Made by a program: the position numbers and the translations under genes. A DNA stretch of 64,000 bases, taken from DASRLE01 sp963825315 (GTDB lineage Bacteria; Verrucomicrobiota; Verrucomicrobiia; Limisphaerales; Palsa-1400). The notes under the pieces are model-generated. The model ran no database searches, was not told the DNA's origin, and saw nothing but the letters and a program-made list of their open reading frames with translations. Positions 1 through 7,695 of the stretch are shown here, in pieces. The first letter of the stretch is position 1; each line of letters opens with the position of its first letter. Location: NCBI GenBank assembly GCA_963825315.1, contig CAWGST010000001.1, positions 2,604,001 through 2,668,000 of the forward strand, read 5' to 3'.

Positions 1-1538
1 ACCAACCGGCCTGCTTCCCGGCAGACCCGATCCAATGGGTGTCCCGAAACGTTGTCGCAGTTGCCATACGTCGAAGCGCCGATCACCACCATGTAGTCCG
101 CCGGGATGTGGACGGGCACGTTGTCGAACGCGGTTTTCATCACACCGCCGGACCAGCCCTGCTCGTAGGCCTTGCGCATTTGGGCGTAACCATCCGTATG
201 CGGCGCGGCGGAAAGCAGAAACGGAGACAACATCTTGCGGCCAAAAAAATCAGCTTCGATCGAAACCGGGCATGGGTTGGCGCCCGCCAAGATCACCCGG
301 CTTTTGGCGCGGTTGCGGACGCGGATTTTCTTTCCGCCTTGTATCAAAGCATCGGCTTCGGCCGCCGCATTCTTTCCGCTGGCCACGGCTTCGACAACCG
401 TTGCGGAACCCAGGACCATGTCGCCGGCGTAAAAAATCCCTTTGGCCTTCTTGATCGGAATCTTCGACCGGCCGCCAATGGCGCAAATCACCACGTCAAA
501 CTCGCGGAAGACGGGGGATTCCTTCGGATTGACCACAAAGTTTTCCGGTCGCGGCGCTTTTCCCTTGCGCAGCATCAACCGGGCAATGCGCAGCCCTTTG
601 ACCCGTTTGCCGGCATGAACCAGTTCAAGCGGCCGGGAGCAGCTCGAAATCTCAATGCCATGCTCGATCAACAAATCCCGTTCGTACGCCCTCAGCGGCA
701 TGTTCTCCTGTTTGCGCCGATAAATCAGTTCGACGGAAAGCGCCCCCCGCCTCTTCGCCGTGATGGCGCAATCCACCGCGACCGCGCCGCCGCCGAGAAC
801 GGCCACCCTTTTGTCCGCGACGCTGATCGTCTTCGGATTCCCCAGATACTCCAGCCAGGACAGGGCCAGTTCCCCGCCGGGGATATTCAAGCGCATCGGT
901 TCATCCAATCCCGCGCTCACAATGACGGCATCGTGCTTGGCCAGGAGATCATCGGGATGGGCGGCGACGCCGGTTTTGAAATCAATCGCGCCCAGCCCCT
1001 TGAGAAACTCGATTTCCGCGCTCACAACCCTCCCATCCAACCGGAAATCGGGAATGAGATTCATCATCCCGCCGAGCCTTTTGCGCTTTTCGTAAATCGT
1101 GACCTGGTAGCCGAGTTGGGCGAGGACGCCCGCGGCTGCCAAACCCGCCGGGCCGGCGCCGATAACGGCAACATGCTTTCCGTTGCTCAGGGCAGTTTTG
1201 AGTTTGGCCATCCCGGCTTCCCCGGCTTTTTTGACTATCGTGGCCTGCACGGCGGGGATGTTGATCGGTTGGTCGAAAGTCCGGCGCGAGCATGCCTTCA
1301 CGCAGAAATAATCCGGACAAACCACGCCGCACACGCCGCCCAGGGGGTTCGCGCCCAGAATGAGCGCCGCGGAGCGGCGGTAGTCGGATTTTTCGCCGAC
1401 CCGCGCCGCCATGATGAAGTCCGCCGGAGAGCAGTCCGCCGGGCAAGCCTCCATGCAGGGCTTTTCCTCGCAATAGACACACCGATCGAGTTCCGCCTGC
1501 AATTGGGCGTTTGTGAGCGAACCATCAGCCTTTTTCAT
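1..1538 (-). CDS. Dihydropyrimidine dehydrogenase-like flavoprotein, 5' part only
   Basis: About 512 residues are visible from the ATG at 1538 before the gene leaves the window. The N-terminus carries a GltD/DPYD-type Fe-S region (CVYC and CMEAC near residues 20-33, then ANPLGGVCGVVCP near 63-75). An FAD Rossmann motif GAGPAG lies near 127 and a second dinucleotide motif GGGAVAVD near 250. From about residue 425 a dihydroorotate-dehydrogenase-like domain begins (FFGRKMLSPFLLSAAP). This order, GltD-like part then PreA-like part, matches dihydropyrimidine dehydrogenase, which reduces uracil and thymine with NAD(P)H in the cytoplasm. A YgfK-like oxidoreductase is the main alternative. The rest of the catalytic domain is not visible, so the substrate is inferred. 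Confidence 0.8.
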   Translation of the reverse strand, partial: MKKADGSLTNAQLQAELDRCVYCEEKPCMEACPADCSPADFIMAARVGEKSDYRRSAALILGANPLGGVCGVVCPDYFCVKACSRRTFDQPINIPAVQATIVKKAGEAGMAKLKTALSNGKHVAVIGAGPAGLAAAGVLAQLGYQVTIYEKRKRLGGMMNLIPDFRLDGRVVSAEIEFLKGLGAIDFKTGVAAHPDDLLAKHDAVIVSAGLDEPMRLNIPGGELALSWLEYLGNPKTISVADKRVAVLGGGAVAVDCAITAKRRGALSVELIYRRKQENMPLRAYERDLLIEHGIEISSCSRPLELVHAGKRVKGLRIARLMLRKGKAPRPENFVVNPKESPVFREFDVVICAIGGRSKIPIKKAKGIFYAGDMVLGSATVVEAVASGKNAAAEADALIQGGKKIRVRNRAKSRVILAGANPCPVSIEADFFGRKMLSPFLLSAAPHTDGYAQMRKAYEQGWSGGVMKTAFDNVPVHIPADYMVVIGASTYGNCDNVSGHPLDRVCREAGRL

Positions 1539-1684
1539 AAATATGCCGCTGGCAGTATTGGAATCATCATGGCTCCGATCAGGACACACCCCCAACACGC
1601 CTATTGGCCATTACCACCCATTTCTTGCGCAATGGCGCACAAGCACAATGCGCCCCAGGGCCAAGATTATTGGCCTTTTGCATA

Positions 1685-1721
1685 TTGGCCATGCTCCGGT
1701 CTTGCTCCAAACGGCAGATGG
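1685..1721 (+). repeat. 37-bp direct repeat, copy A
   Basis: The sequence starting TTGGCCATGCTCCGG is repeated at 3362-3398 with two mismatches. The second copy lies just upstream of the UPF0175 gene and is fused to a truncated DUF5615 start. Copy A probably marks a former, now lost, copy of the same TA leader. Confidence 0.6.
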
Positions 1722-1751
1722 ATACATAGGATTCTGTACCCCCCACCCCCC

Positions 1752-1840
1752 GCTACAGTGCTACAAACGTTGATTATCAATGACTTAGGGTGCAACAAGG
1801 GTGCTACAATTTGGCTTATTTGTAGCACCTGTAGCACCCT
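1752..1840. repeat. Cluster of TTGTAGCAC / GTGCTACAA boxes with an inverted pair
   Basis: GTGCTACAA occurs at 1758-1766 and 1801-1809, with a near match GTGCAACAA at 1790-1798. The reverse form lies at 1820-1828, and a shifted copy TGTAGCACC at 1830-1838. GGTGCTACAA at 1800-1809 and TTGTAGCACC at 1820-1829 form a 10-bp stem around a 10-base loop. The arrangement resembles clustered protein-binding sites, but the protein is unknown. Confidence 0.5.
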
Positions 1841-2227
1841 GGCATCACACCTACCGCGTCCGCTCATGGCAAGGGCGGCGTTCTTAACCGCAGAATACGG
1901 AATACGCAGAATATCCTTGTGATTGCTTCCAAGAACCCGTCTGCCTTGCGCTTCAAGTTCATCTTTTTTTAATCGGCAACACGGCAACAAGCCTGATTTT
2001 ACAAGGGTTTCGTTGAGCTTTTCGGGTGGCAACACAGCGGCAACGGGTGGCAACATGTAGCTGCTTTTCGTCTCTCGGTGCCTCAGAAGCTGTATAAAAT
2101 GAGCCATCTGAAACGGGAACGGCAAAAACATGGGGGCAAAAACATCAAATTGCCGCGAAGAGCAAGAGAGGATTTTGACAGGACAAATGCCTCTTGACCC
2201 ACAGGACTGCGGCGGGGACGGCGTTTA

Positions 2228-3227
2228 GAGCGTTTTAAATAAAACTGTAGCCATTCCGTTGGGCCTGTGGTATAGGCAGTTCATGCGAACTTTATCGTTG
2301 GACCTGCGCGAACGGATTTTGGCTTCCTATGACCTTGAAGAGGGGACTCGCGTGGAGGTCGGCGATCGTTACCGGGTTTCGCTGGGCATGGTCAAGAAGC
2401 TCTTGCAACAACGCCGACGGACCGGGGAGATCGGTCCGCGCCACCGTTTCTCCGGGCGCAAGCCGATGATCCTGGCGGCCCATCAGCGCCAGATGCGGAC
2501 TCTATTGAATCAGAAGCCCGACCTGACCTTGAAAGAGCTGCGCGCCGGCTTGGAACTGGACTGTTCTCTGCCCGCCATCCACTACGTTCTGGCGAAGATG
2601 GGGCTGACATATAAAAAAAGACACTCCATGCCAGCGAGCAAGACCGTCCGGACATTGCGCGGGCGCGCCGCGCCTGGCGGCGTCGGCAAGGCGGTTTGGA
2701 CCCGGCCAAACTGATTTTCCTGGACGAATCGGGTGCCAAAACCAATCTGACCCGCCTGCGCGGGCGCGCCCTGCGGGGTCAGCGTGTCCACGCCCAATGT
2801 CCGCAGGGCCATTGGCAAACCACGACCATGATCGGCGCCATCCGCCTGGACGGTGCCACCGCCTGCATGACCATCGAGGGGGCCACCGATACGGAGGTTT
2901 TCCGGGTCTATGTCGGCCATGTCTTGTGCCCGACGCTGCGCGCCGGAGATGTGGTCATCATGGATAACCTCTCCCCGCATAAAAGTGAGCCGACCCTTTC
3001 GCTGATCGCGCAGGCTGGAGCCCAAATCCTCTTCCTTCCAGCCTATTCCCCAGACCTCAATCCCATCGAGCAAATGTGGAGCAAAGTCAAATCCCACCTG
3101 CGTACAGCCGAGGCCCGCACGCAGCCCGCTCTGCTCCAGGCGATTGCTTCAGCTTTGCAGAGTATCACGCCCCGGGATGCCATGAACTGGTTTGCCTCTT
3201 GTGGCTACAGTTTTATTTAAAACGCTC
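2228..3227 (+). mobile_element. IS630-family insertion sequence A, 1000 bp
   Basis: The ends are perfect inverted repeats: 2226-2253 and 3202-3229 are exact reverse complements over 28 bp. Both ends are flanked by TA (2226-2227 and 3228-3229), the target duplication expected for IS630/Tc1-type elements. The interior encodes one transposase split over two frames. The ends resemble those of the two 125-bp MITEs at 14164 and 15669. Confidence 0.93.
2283..3220 (+). CDS. IS630-family transposase, two frames joined by a -1 shift
   Basis: The first frame (ATG 2283 to 2714) encodes the N-terminal helix-turn-helix region (MRTLSLDLRERI...). The second frame ends at 3220 and carries the DDE catalytic domain: D in FLDESG, D in IMDNLSPHK and E in NPIEQMW. 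An A7 run followed by G at 2613-2619 lies just before the frame change. A -1 slip there reads YKKKTLHASEQDRPD and continues into GLDPAKLIFLDES, the usual order for this family. The joined product is about 310 residues, the normal length. Programmed slippage is therefore more likely than decay, but it is inferred. Confidence 0.88.
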
Positions 3228-3266
3228 TAGCCACAAAACCTCACAGATGAACACAGATTCCCCACC

Positions 3267-3408
3267 GTAAAGCGCGAGCAAGTCATTGGCTTCATCGAGG
3301 CCGCGCGGGACAGCCTGCTCGCACCGGCCTGAAATGAAGCTGCTGCTGGACGAGTGCCTGTTTGGCCATGCTCCGGTCTTGCTCCAGACGGAAGATGGTG
3401 CATACTAA
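3267..3408 (+). pseudogene. Relic of a DUF433-DUF5615 toxin-antitoxin module
   Basis: An open frame ending KREQVIGFIEAARDSL...* (3267-3332) resembles the C-terminal tail of a DUF433 antitoxin. It is followed after one base by ATG 3334, which opens MKLLLDECL, the usual start of a DUF5615 PIN-like toxin. The toxin frame runs into the 37-bp repeat and stops at 3408 after 24 codons. An intact module of this type sits at 10314-10897. The family call rests on short segments. Confidence 0.5.
3362..3398 (+). repeat. 37-bp direct repeat, copy B
   Basis: This is the second copy of the sequence at 1685-1721 (35 of 37 positions equal). It ends 14 bases before the UPF0175 start codon and so probably contains part of that gene's leader or promoter. 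Confidence 0.6.
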
Positions 3409-3412
3409 AGAC

Positions 3413-3664
3413 ATGAAGACATTGTCTGTCAATGTGCCAGACGCACTGCTTTTGCAGACGGGCGGAGATGATTTGGCCAGACAAAGCCAGTTCTTTCTGG
3501 CTTTGAAGTTCTTTGAGCTTGGGCGGCTTACGTCCGGCCAGGCGGCCGAGATGTGTGAGATGAATCGGGTGGACTTTTTGGTGGCAGCCAGTCGGGAAGG
3601 AACGCCCGTGGCCGACTTAAACGAAGAAGAACTCTCCCGGGAGATTGGAGATGCCACCTCCTGA
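3413..3664 (+). CDS. UPF0175 family antitoxin-like protein
   Basis: The 83-residue product reads MKTLSVNVPDALLL... and has the SGQAAEMCEMNRVDFL segment typical of UPF0175 (COG2886), a small DNA-binding antitoxin family usually paired with a DUF3368 PIN-type toxin. ATG 3413 is chosen because the family starts at this point; an upstream in-frame ATG lies inside the 37-bp repeat. The expected toxin is missing. Overlapping the stop there is only ATGCCACCTCCTGAAAAATAG, and then ATG 3675 opens MVIS, a typical DUF3368 start, which stops after eight codons. The antitoxin is therefore probably an orphan. Confidence 0.8.
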   Translation: MKTLSVNVPDALLLQTGGDDLARQSQFFLALKFFELGRLTSGQAAEMCEMNRVDFLVAASREGTPVADLNEEELSREIGDATS

Positions 3665-4087
3665 AAAATAGACAATGGTTATTTCTTGTCGTCGCGTCTG
3701 ATTGAGGGCATCTGCGAATCGGCGGGTGAGTGAAATCACATTCGTCAGGCCTCGTTCGCGCCGTGGTTGGCCCGACTGTTTTCGCAGCGGCAAAATCATC
3801 ATTGGCGGAAATAAAAATATGCGCTTGTGCGGGACGGGTTCGAGTACGGCACTGCAAGAACGAACTCTTGAGCAGAACAGAGAGGACCCAATGGAAGAAA
3901 AAATTGGGAACGACAGCTTTTTTTCTGTTGACTTAAGCCGTAATGGGTGACCCGTTTACGTTTAATAACCCGATACCACACCGGCACTAGCTCGATGCGA
4001 TCCTGAAACTTAATCAACATAACGCCTTCAAATGGCGGAATGATCATTTTGCTCCTACGATAGCAACCGACTTGCAACTAACGACGG
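3665..4087. other. Relic DNA after the orphan antitoxin, no supported gene
   Basis: Only the eight-codon remnant of a possible DUF3368 toxin (3675-3701) can be suggested. A minus-strand frame at 3799-4077 has no family signature and was not called. The motif AATGGGTGACCC occurs near 3944 and recurs, sometimes with changes, near 5343 and 36099. Confidence 0.4.
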
Positions 4088-4510
4088 TTAAACCTTGAAT
4101 AGTTGAAACTCAGCCTGGGTTATTTCTAAAAGAAACGCTGCTCGATAGCCCTGTTTTTGCTTTATACTTTGTGCCACTCGTAGGTCGTCCGCACGCGGTT
4201 GCGTATTCCATTCGCATTTTACGAGAACCAAAGCAAGATTGGGACCTTTTGGGCCGCGTTTGTGAACAACAATGTCCGGTTTCCGAGGCGTCCCGGTGGC
4301 ATCCACTTTGGTCTCTCTTTTTTCGCCCTGCCGATTAAACTCAACATCAACATCCCAATCCGGTAAGAGATGTTGAAGGTGTAATATAATGCGAGCAGCT
4401 ATTGTTTGCTCATGTGCCTCGTCGCTAATCAACGTCCTGTCCTTGCCATAAAGAGTCTCAATCGCGGCCCTTATTAACCGTTCTATTTCTTCTGTTGATG
4501 GTATTGTCAT
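4088..4510 (-). CDS. Small PD-(D/E)XK-nuclease-like protein
   Basis: The 140-residue product has an N-terminal helical part and a C-terminal alpha/beta core with KPDIVVHKRGP followed by LALVLVKCEWN. This spacing matches the PD...(D/E)xK pattern of small restriction-endonuclease-like proteins, in which the second motif is commonly IEIK. Here the acidic residue before the lysine seems replaced by a leucine, so activity is doubtful. The start lies 14 bases after the stop of the NYN gene, which suggests co-transcription. The protein is a hypothetical with a plausible fold rather than a known function. Confidence 0.6.
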   Translation of the reverse strand: MTIPSTEEIERLIRAAIETLYGKDRTLISDEAHEQTIAARIILHLQHLLPDWDVDVEFNRQGEKRETKVDATGTPRKPDIVVHKRGPKGPNLALVLVKCEWNTQPRADDLRVAQSIKQKQGYRAAFLLEITQAEFQLFKV

Positions 4511-4524
4511 GTTCTCAATTAGAT

Positions 4525-5331
4525 TTAAATCGACCTATTCACGCTTAAAAACATCTGGTCAAGATCAATAAATCTATCGACCGCAGAAGGAATTTTTGGA
4601 TTCAATCCGTCTGAAAACGCGCCAACCCAAATCTGAGTCCCCGTGCGCATGATTTCTTTGATTAACGGGAGGTAGTCGCCGTCTCCCGAAAGAAGGAAAA
4701 CCGTGTCAACGTCACGATGATAACTGTGTCTCAGCGCGTCAATACAAATGCTCATGTCAACAATTTTCGTCTTTTTTGACTTTGCTTCTTTCTTGAACAC
4801 CATGGGATGAATCTGTATTTCCGGTTGTGTCTGTCGGTAAACGCTGGTCTTCGCGATTTCGCGCTCATATTCAGCAATCTCCTGATCCGCACCGACAGCA
4901 CTGGTGTAGTAGGTGACCCGCACTATCAACGAGCCTGGAGTGAACCGAGAAGAAATGCCTCCGTGCCACAGAAAGATGTCGGGAATATGTATTGCCTGCT
5001 GGTCCAGCTTTTTCCCGGCATGCAATAGAGCTTGGCATCTAAAAACCAAGTTCTCACCATCAGCCAAAATCATGAGCTTATTCGTCGGGAAGGGTGGATG
5101 CCCGCCGTGCGTCTGGCCTATCAAAATGACGGTGAGCCCGAACATAATAGTCATGAAGGTCTTAAGGAAGCCACCCAATTCCTCGCTGAGACCACCGTTT
5201 ATTCCCGCAATGTGACCAGACACGACGGCAATCAGACCTGCAAACCCACACGCGCCCAGCCATGCCAGCACTAAATACGCTGTGCAGACGATGGACAGAC
5301 CGATAATTGCGGCAATAACAGCTTTCTTCAT
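4525..5331 (-). CDS. Membrane-anchored NYN-domain (LabA/DUF88-like) protein
   Basis: Two hydrophobic segments (about residues 2-30 and 50-75) precede a cytoplasmic NYN domain. The PIN-like acidic residues are all present: D in ILADGENL, D in VDMSICIDAL, and both in LLSGDGDYLPLI. NYN domains are usually metal-dependent RNases. ATG 5331 is preferred over 5340 because a GGAG lies six bases upstream of it. The gene starts 36 bases after the reconstructed stop of the cyclase-like gene and is followed after 14 bases by the PD-(D/E)XK-like gene, so the three look like one operon. RNase activity at the membrane is inference. Confidence 0.8.
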   Translation of the reverse strand: MKKAVIAAIIGLSIVCTAYLVLAWLGACGFAGLIAVVSGHIAGINGGLSEELGGFLKTFMTIMFGLTVILIGQTHGGHPPFPTNKLMILADGENLVFRCQALLHAGKKLDQQAIHIPDIFLWHGGISSRFTPGSLIVRVTYYTSAVGADQEIAEYEREIAKTSVYRQTQPEIQIHPMVFKKEAKSKKTKIVDMSICIDALRHSYHRDVDTVFLLSGDGDYLPLIKEIMRTGTQIWVGAFSDGLNPKIPSAVDRFIDLDQMFLSVNRSI

Positions 5332-5411
5332 GCTCTCCATTGAATGGGTGACCCTTTCACTTTCATGCTAACTTGGCCAGGCAACTCCGTCGTTGTCGAC
5401 CATCCATACTA

Positions 5412-6572
5412 TATATCCGCGCATAAATAATTCGACATATTGGCGGGCCGCATGATATGCTGCGGGCAATATGCGACCTGTTTTTGCCCGAGGCAATTCA
5501 CGCACCGCCCAGTTGTTGCTGCAACTGCGCAAGGAAGCGATCAAGGACCAGGAGCCCCGCGTGGCTCAACGTTTTCACGCCATCGCCTTGAGTGTCGAAG
5601 GCTACACCACCACCCAGATTGCGCAGTCCCTCAAGGTGCATCGCTCCTCCGTTCCGTTGTGGATTGAGCAATGGAACCACCAACGGGAAGTGGGGCTGCT
5701 GGAAGGCCATCGCAGTGGCCGGCCTTCCGGTTTGACCCGTGCGCAGCAAGAGCAGTTGCAGGACATCTTGGATAGCGGGCCAGTGGCCTACGGCTTGGAG
5801 ACGGGCCTCTGGACCTCGCCGGTGATCAGCGGCGTCATCGCGGAGGAGTTTGACCTGCATTACCATCCGGGCCACGTCCGCAAGATGCTCAGGCGTTTGG
5901 GCTATTCGGTGCAGCGGCCGACCACACGGTTGGTGCAGGCTAATCCGGCGGAGAAAAACCGATGGGTTCGCTACACCTATCCCCGCCTTAAAAAAAAGCC
6001 TGGAGGGAAGGGGCGGTAATCGTCTTCGAGGATGAAGCCTCGTTCCGCCAGACGCCGACCTTGCACGCGACTTGGGCGCGGCGGGCCAGCCAGCCGCAAA
6101 TTCCGACGCGGGGAGAGCGCCACACGCAGAAGATTTTCGGGGCGGTGCGTTTGGAGGACGCCCGGTTTGTTTATCTTCATCAACAGGAGTACTTCCAGTG
6201 GGAAACCTACGTGGGGTTTCTGGACCAGGTCCTGGTGCCCGCGTTTTATCGGCGTGGACACCGGGTGTTTCTGATTCAAGACAACGCCTCCTACCATAAA
6301 AAGCAGGAGACGTGGGATTGGTTTTCCCAAAACCGGCGTTATGTGGAGGTTTTTCCGTTGCCGCGCTACTGGCCCGAACTCAACGCCACCGAACGGATCT
6401 GGAACTACACGCGCAAACACGCCACTCACAACCGCTACTTTGAGAAGCCCCAAGACCTATGCCGGGCATTGTTCCGCACTTTCCGCCACGTCCAGCGGCA
6501 GCCGGAAGAAATTGAAAACCTGATGCGCCCCTTTTTTTGATCATGATGTCGAATTACTTATGCGCGGATATA
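5412..6572 (+). mobile_element. IS630-family insertion sequence B, about 1.16 kb
   Basis: The reverse complement of 6548-6575 matches 5409-5436 with one mismatch, giving the terminal inverted repeats. TA dinucleotides flank both ends, but TATATA at each end makes the exact boundary uncertain by a few bases. The transposase is unrelated in detail to that of element A. The insertion lies in the last codons of the cyclase-like gene: without it, the frame continues ...EYGLVWMVDNDGVAWPS and stops at 5368. Confidence 0.9.
5471..6540 (+). CDS. IS630-family transposase B, two frames joined by a -1 shift
   Basis: The first frame (5471-6019) encodes a winged-helix N-terminal region with TTTQIAQSLKVHRSSV. 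The second frame ends at 6540 and contains the DDE_3 core: D in VFEDEASF, D in LIQDNASYHK and E in ELNATERIW. At 5990-5997 a run of eight A followed by G lies at the end of frame one. A -1 slip there gives LKKKAWREGAVIVFEDE and joins the frames cleanly. The joined protein would be about 356 residues, normal for the group. Like element A, this looks like programmed frameshifting. Confidence 0.87.
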
Positions 6573-7695
6573 TAGACCATACTCGGTTAACCTCCATCTA
6601 GCCCAGAAGGTGGATGGTGGAGCGTTCGGTGGCCCCTTGCTAACGACAACACAGCCGATAGGATTCTCGCATTTGGAGTTCACCGGGATAATTTCCTCAG
6701 GGCGTTTCACGAAATCTAGTGCTAATCGAGCTGATGCACTTGTGGAAAGACCGGAAATCCCGGCGATCCATAACATCAGCCTGTCGACATTGAATGGGTT
6801 CCTGCATAAGAGCAACAGCCCAGCGTGTTTGTCGTCAACAGTCGGGGCATGATGTCCGAACTGTCGCTTGCCGTCCTTGCCGATAATCAACTGGATGACG
6901 TTGCCCGACTTGTGACGGTCAAAGCGTAAAGGGCGCATCAAGTCGTTAAATGAATATGCATACGTGTTTACTATTCCACTGCCAACCACGATGATATTCC
7001 TGTCAGTTGCGTAATCTTGCGTGTCCACCCATTCATCAATGCAGATCATCGTATCGTGGGTTGTTCCCGACCTAGATATTAGCTCGCAAACGCCAACTGC
7101 GTCGCTAGTGGTTGCTGGATGAGTCACATGAGAGTGTCCGTGCGTTGACCCTCGTGACTCTCCAAGAACTACTAGAACATCTTCATCAAAAAAACTTTTC
7201 AAATTCTTCAAACTGATACCACGCGGGGGCTTTAGGTCTTCCCAGTCGGGAAAAGGCATTGTCGGGATGCTCTCGCGCTGGCTGTCGGAGAGACCCATGA
7301 GCAACTCGTTGTCTCCACACTGCGGCGAAGCGGACACATATGTCTCCAATTTCTCGTCTCCGTGAGTAAGGCGCGGGCCATATCGAAAAAGGCCGCGTAT
7401 CGCCCCGACCTCTCCATAGACGTTTCTTGAAATAAGGATCTTACCGGGGGGGCATCTTTTCTGTAAGTGGCCGGCCAGATCGAGTTGGGGATCAGCATAA
7501 GTAGCTCGCTGTTTAGTGGGGACTTTGGAAATGTGCCCTATCGTAATACCAATCCTCAAGGTGATCGGTTTGCACTGCTGATTCCGAGATCGGTTGATGT
7601 CGGAGAGGTGGTTTGCGAGTGCTAGGCCAGCCTGAACTGCAAATCCGCAGTTGGGAAAGGTGTATATTGCACCGTCACTTGACTGGGACCACAGC
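6573..7695 (-). pseudogene. Class III cyclase-like fusion gene, main fragment (cut by two IS)
   Basis: This fragment holds most of a 434-residue protein whose start lies at 9789. From the ISAs1 junction it reads LWSQSSDGAIYTF, the second metal-binding Asp motif of class III nucleotidyl cyclases, then LRIGITIGH and QLDLAGHLQK..PPGKILIS. The usual Asn and Arg of the vNlAaRl motif appear as Asp and His, so cyclase activity is doubtful. Residues 215-400 form an unassigned alpha/beta domain (NIIVVGSGIVNTYAY, LLLCRNPFN, LMLWIAGISGLS). The visible frame ends at 6558 inside IS630 element B. The fragment heads the likely operon with the NYN and PD-(D/E)XK-like genes. Confidence 0.75.

Larger units (their letters stand above)
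1539..2225. other. Intergenic stretch without a convincing gene
   Basis: No ORF here has a recognisable protein signature. The stretch holds a cluster of GTGCTACAA/TTGTAGCAC boxes (1752-1840), a 37-bp sequence repeated at 3362-3398, and several GGCAACA words between about 1970 and 2060. It looks like accessory or relic DNA between the flavoenzyme gene and the IS630 element. Confidence 0.6.

Noticed and set aside
39..1922. Long plus-strand frame of 627 codons
   Set aside because: It is the shadow of the minus-strand dihydropyrimidine-dehydrogenase-like gene, which has clear Fe-S and FAD motifs.
3799..4077. Minus-strand 92-codon frame downstream of the PD-(D/E)XK-like gene
   Set aside because: No family similarity and no convincing start or ribosome site; it may be relic DNA.
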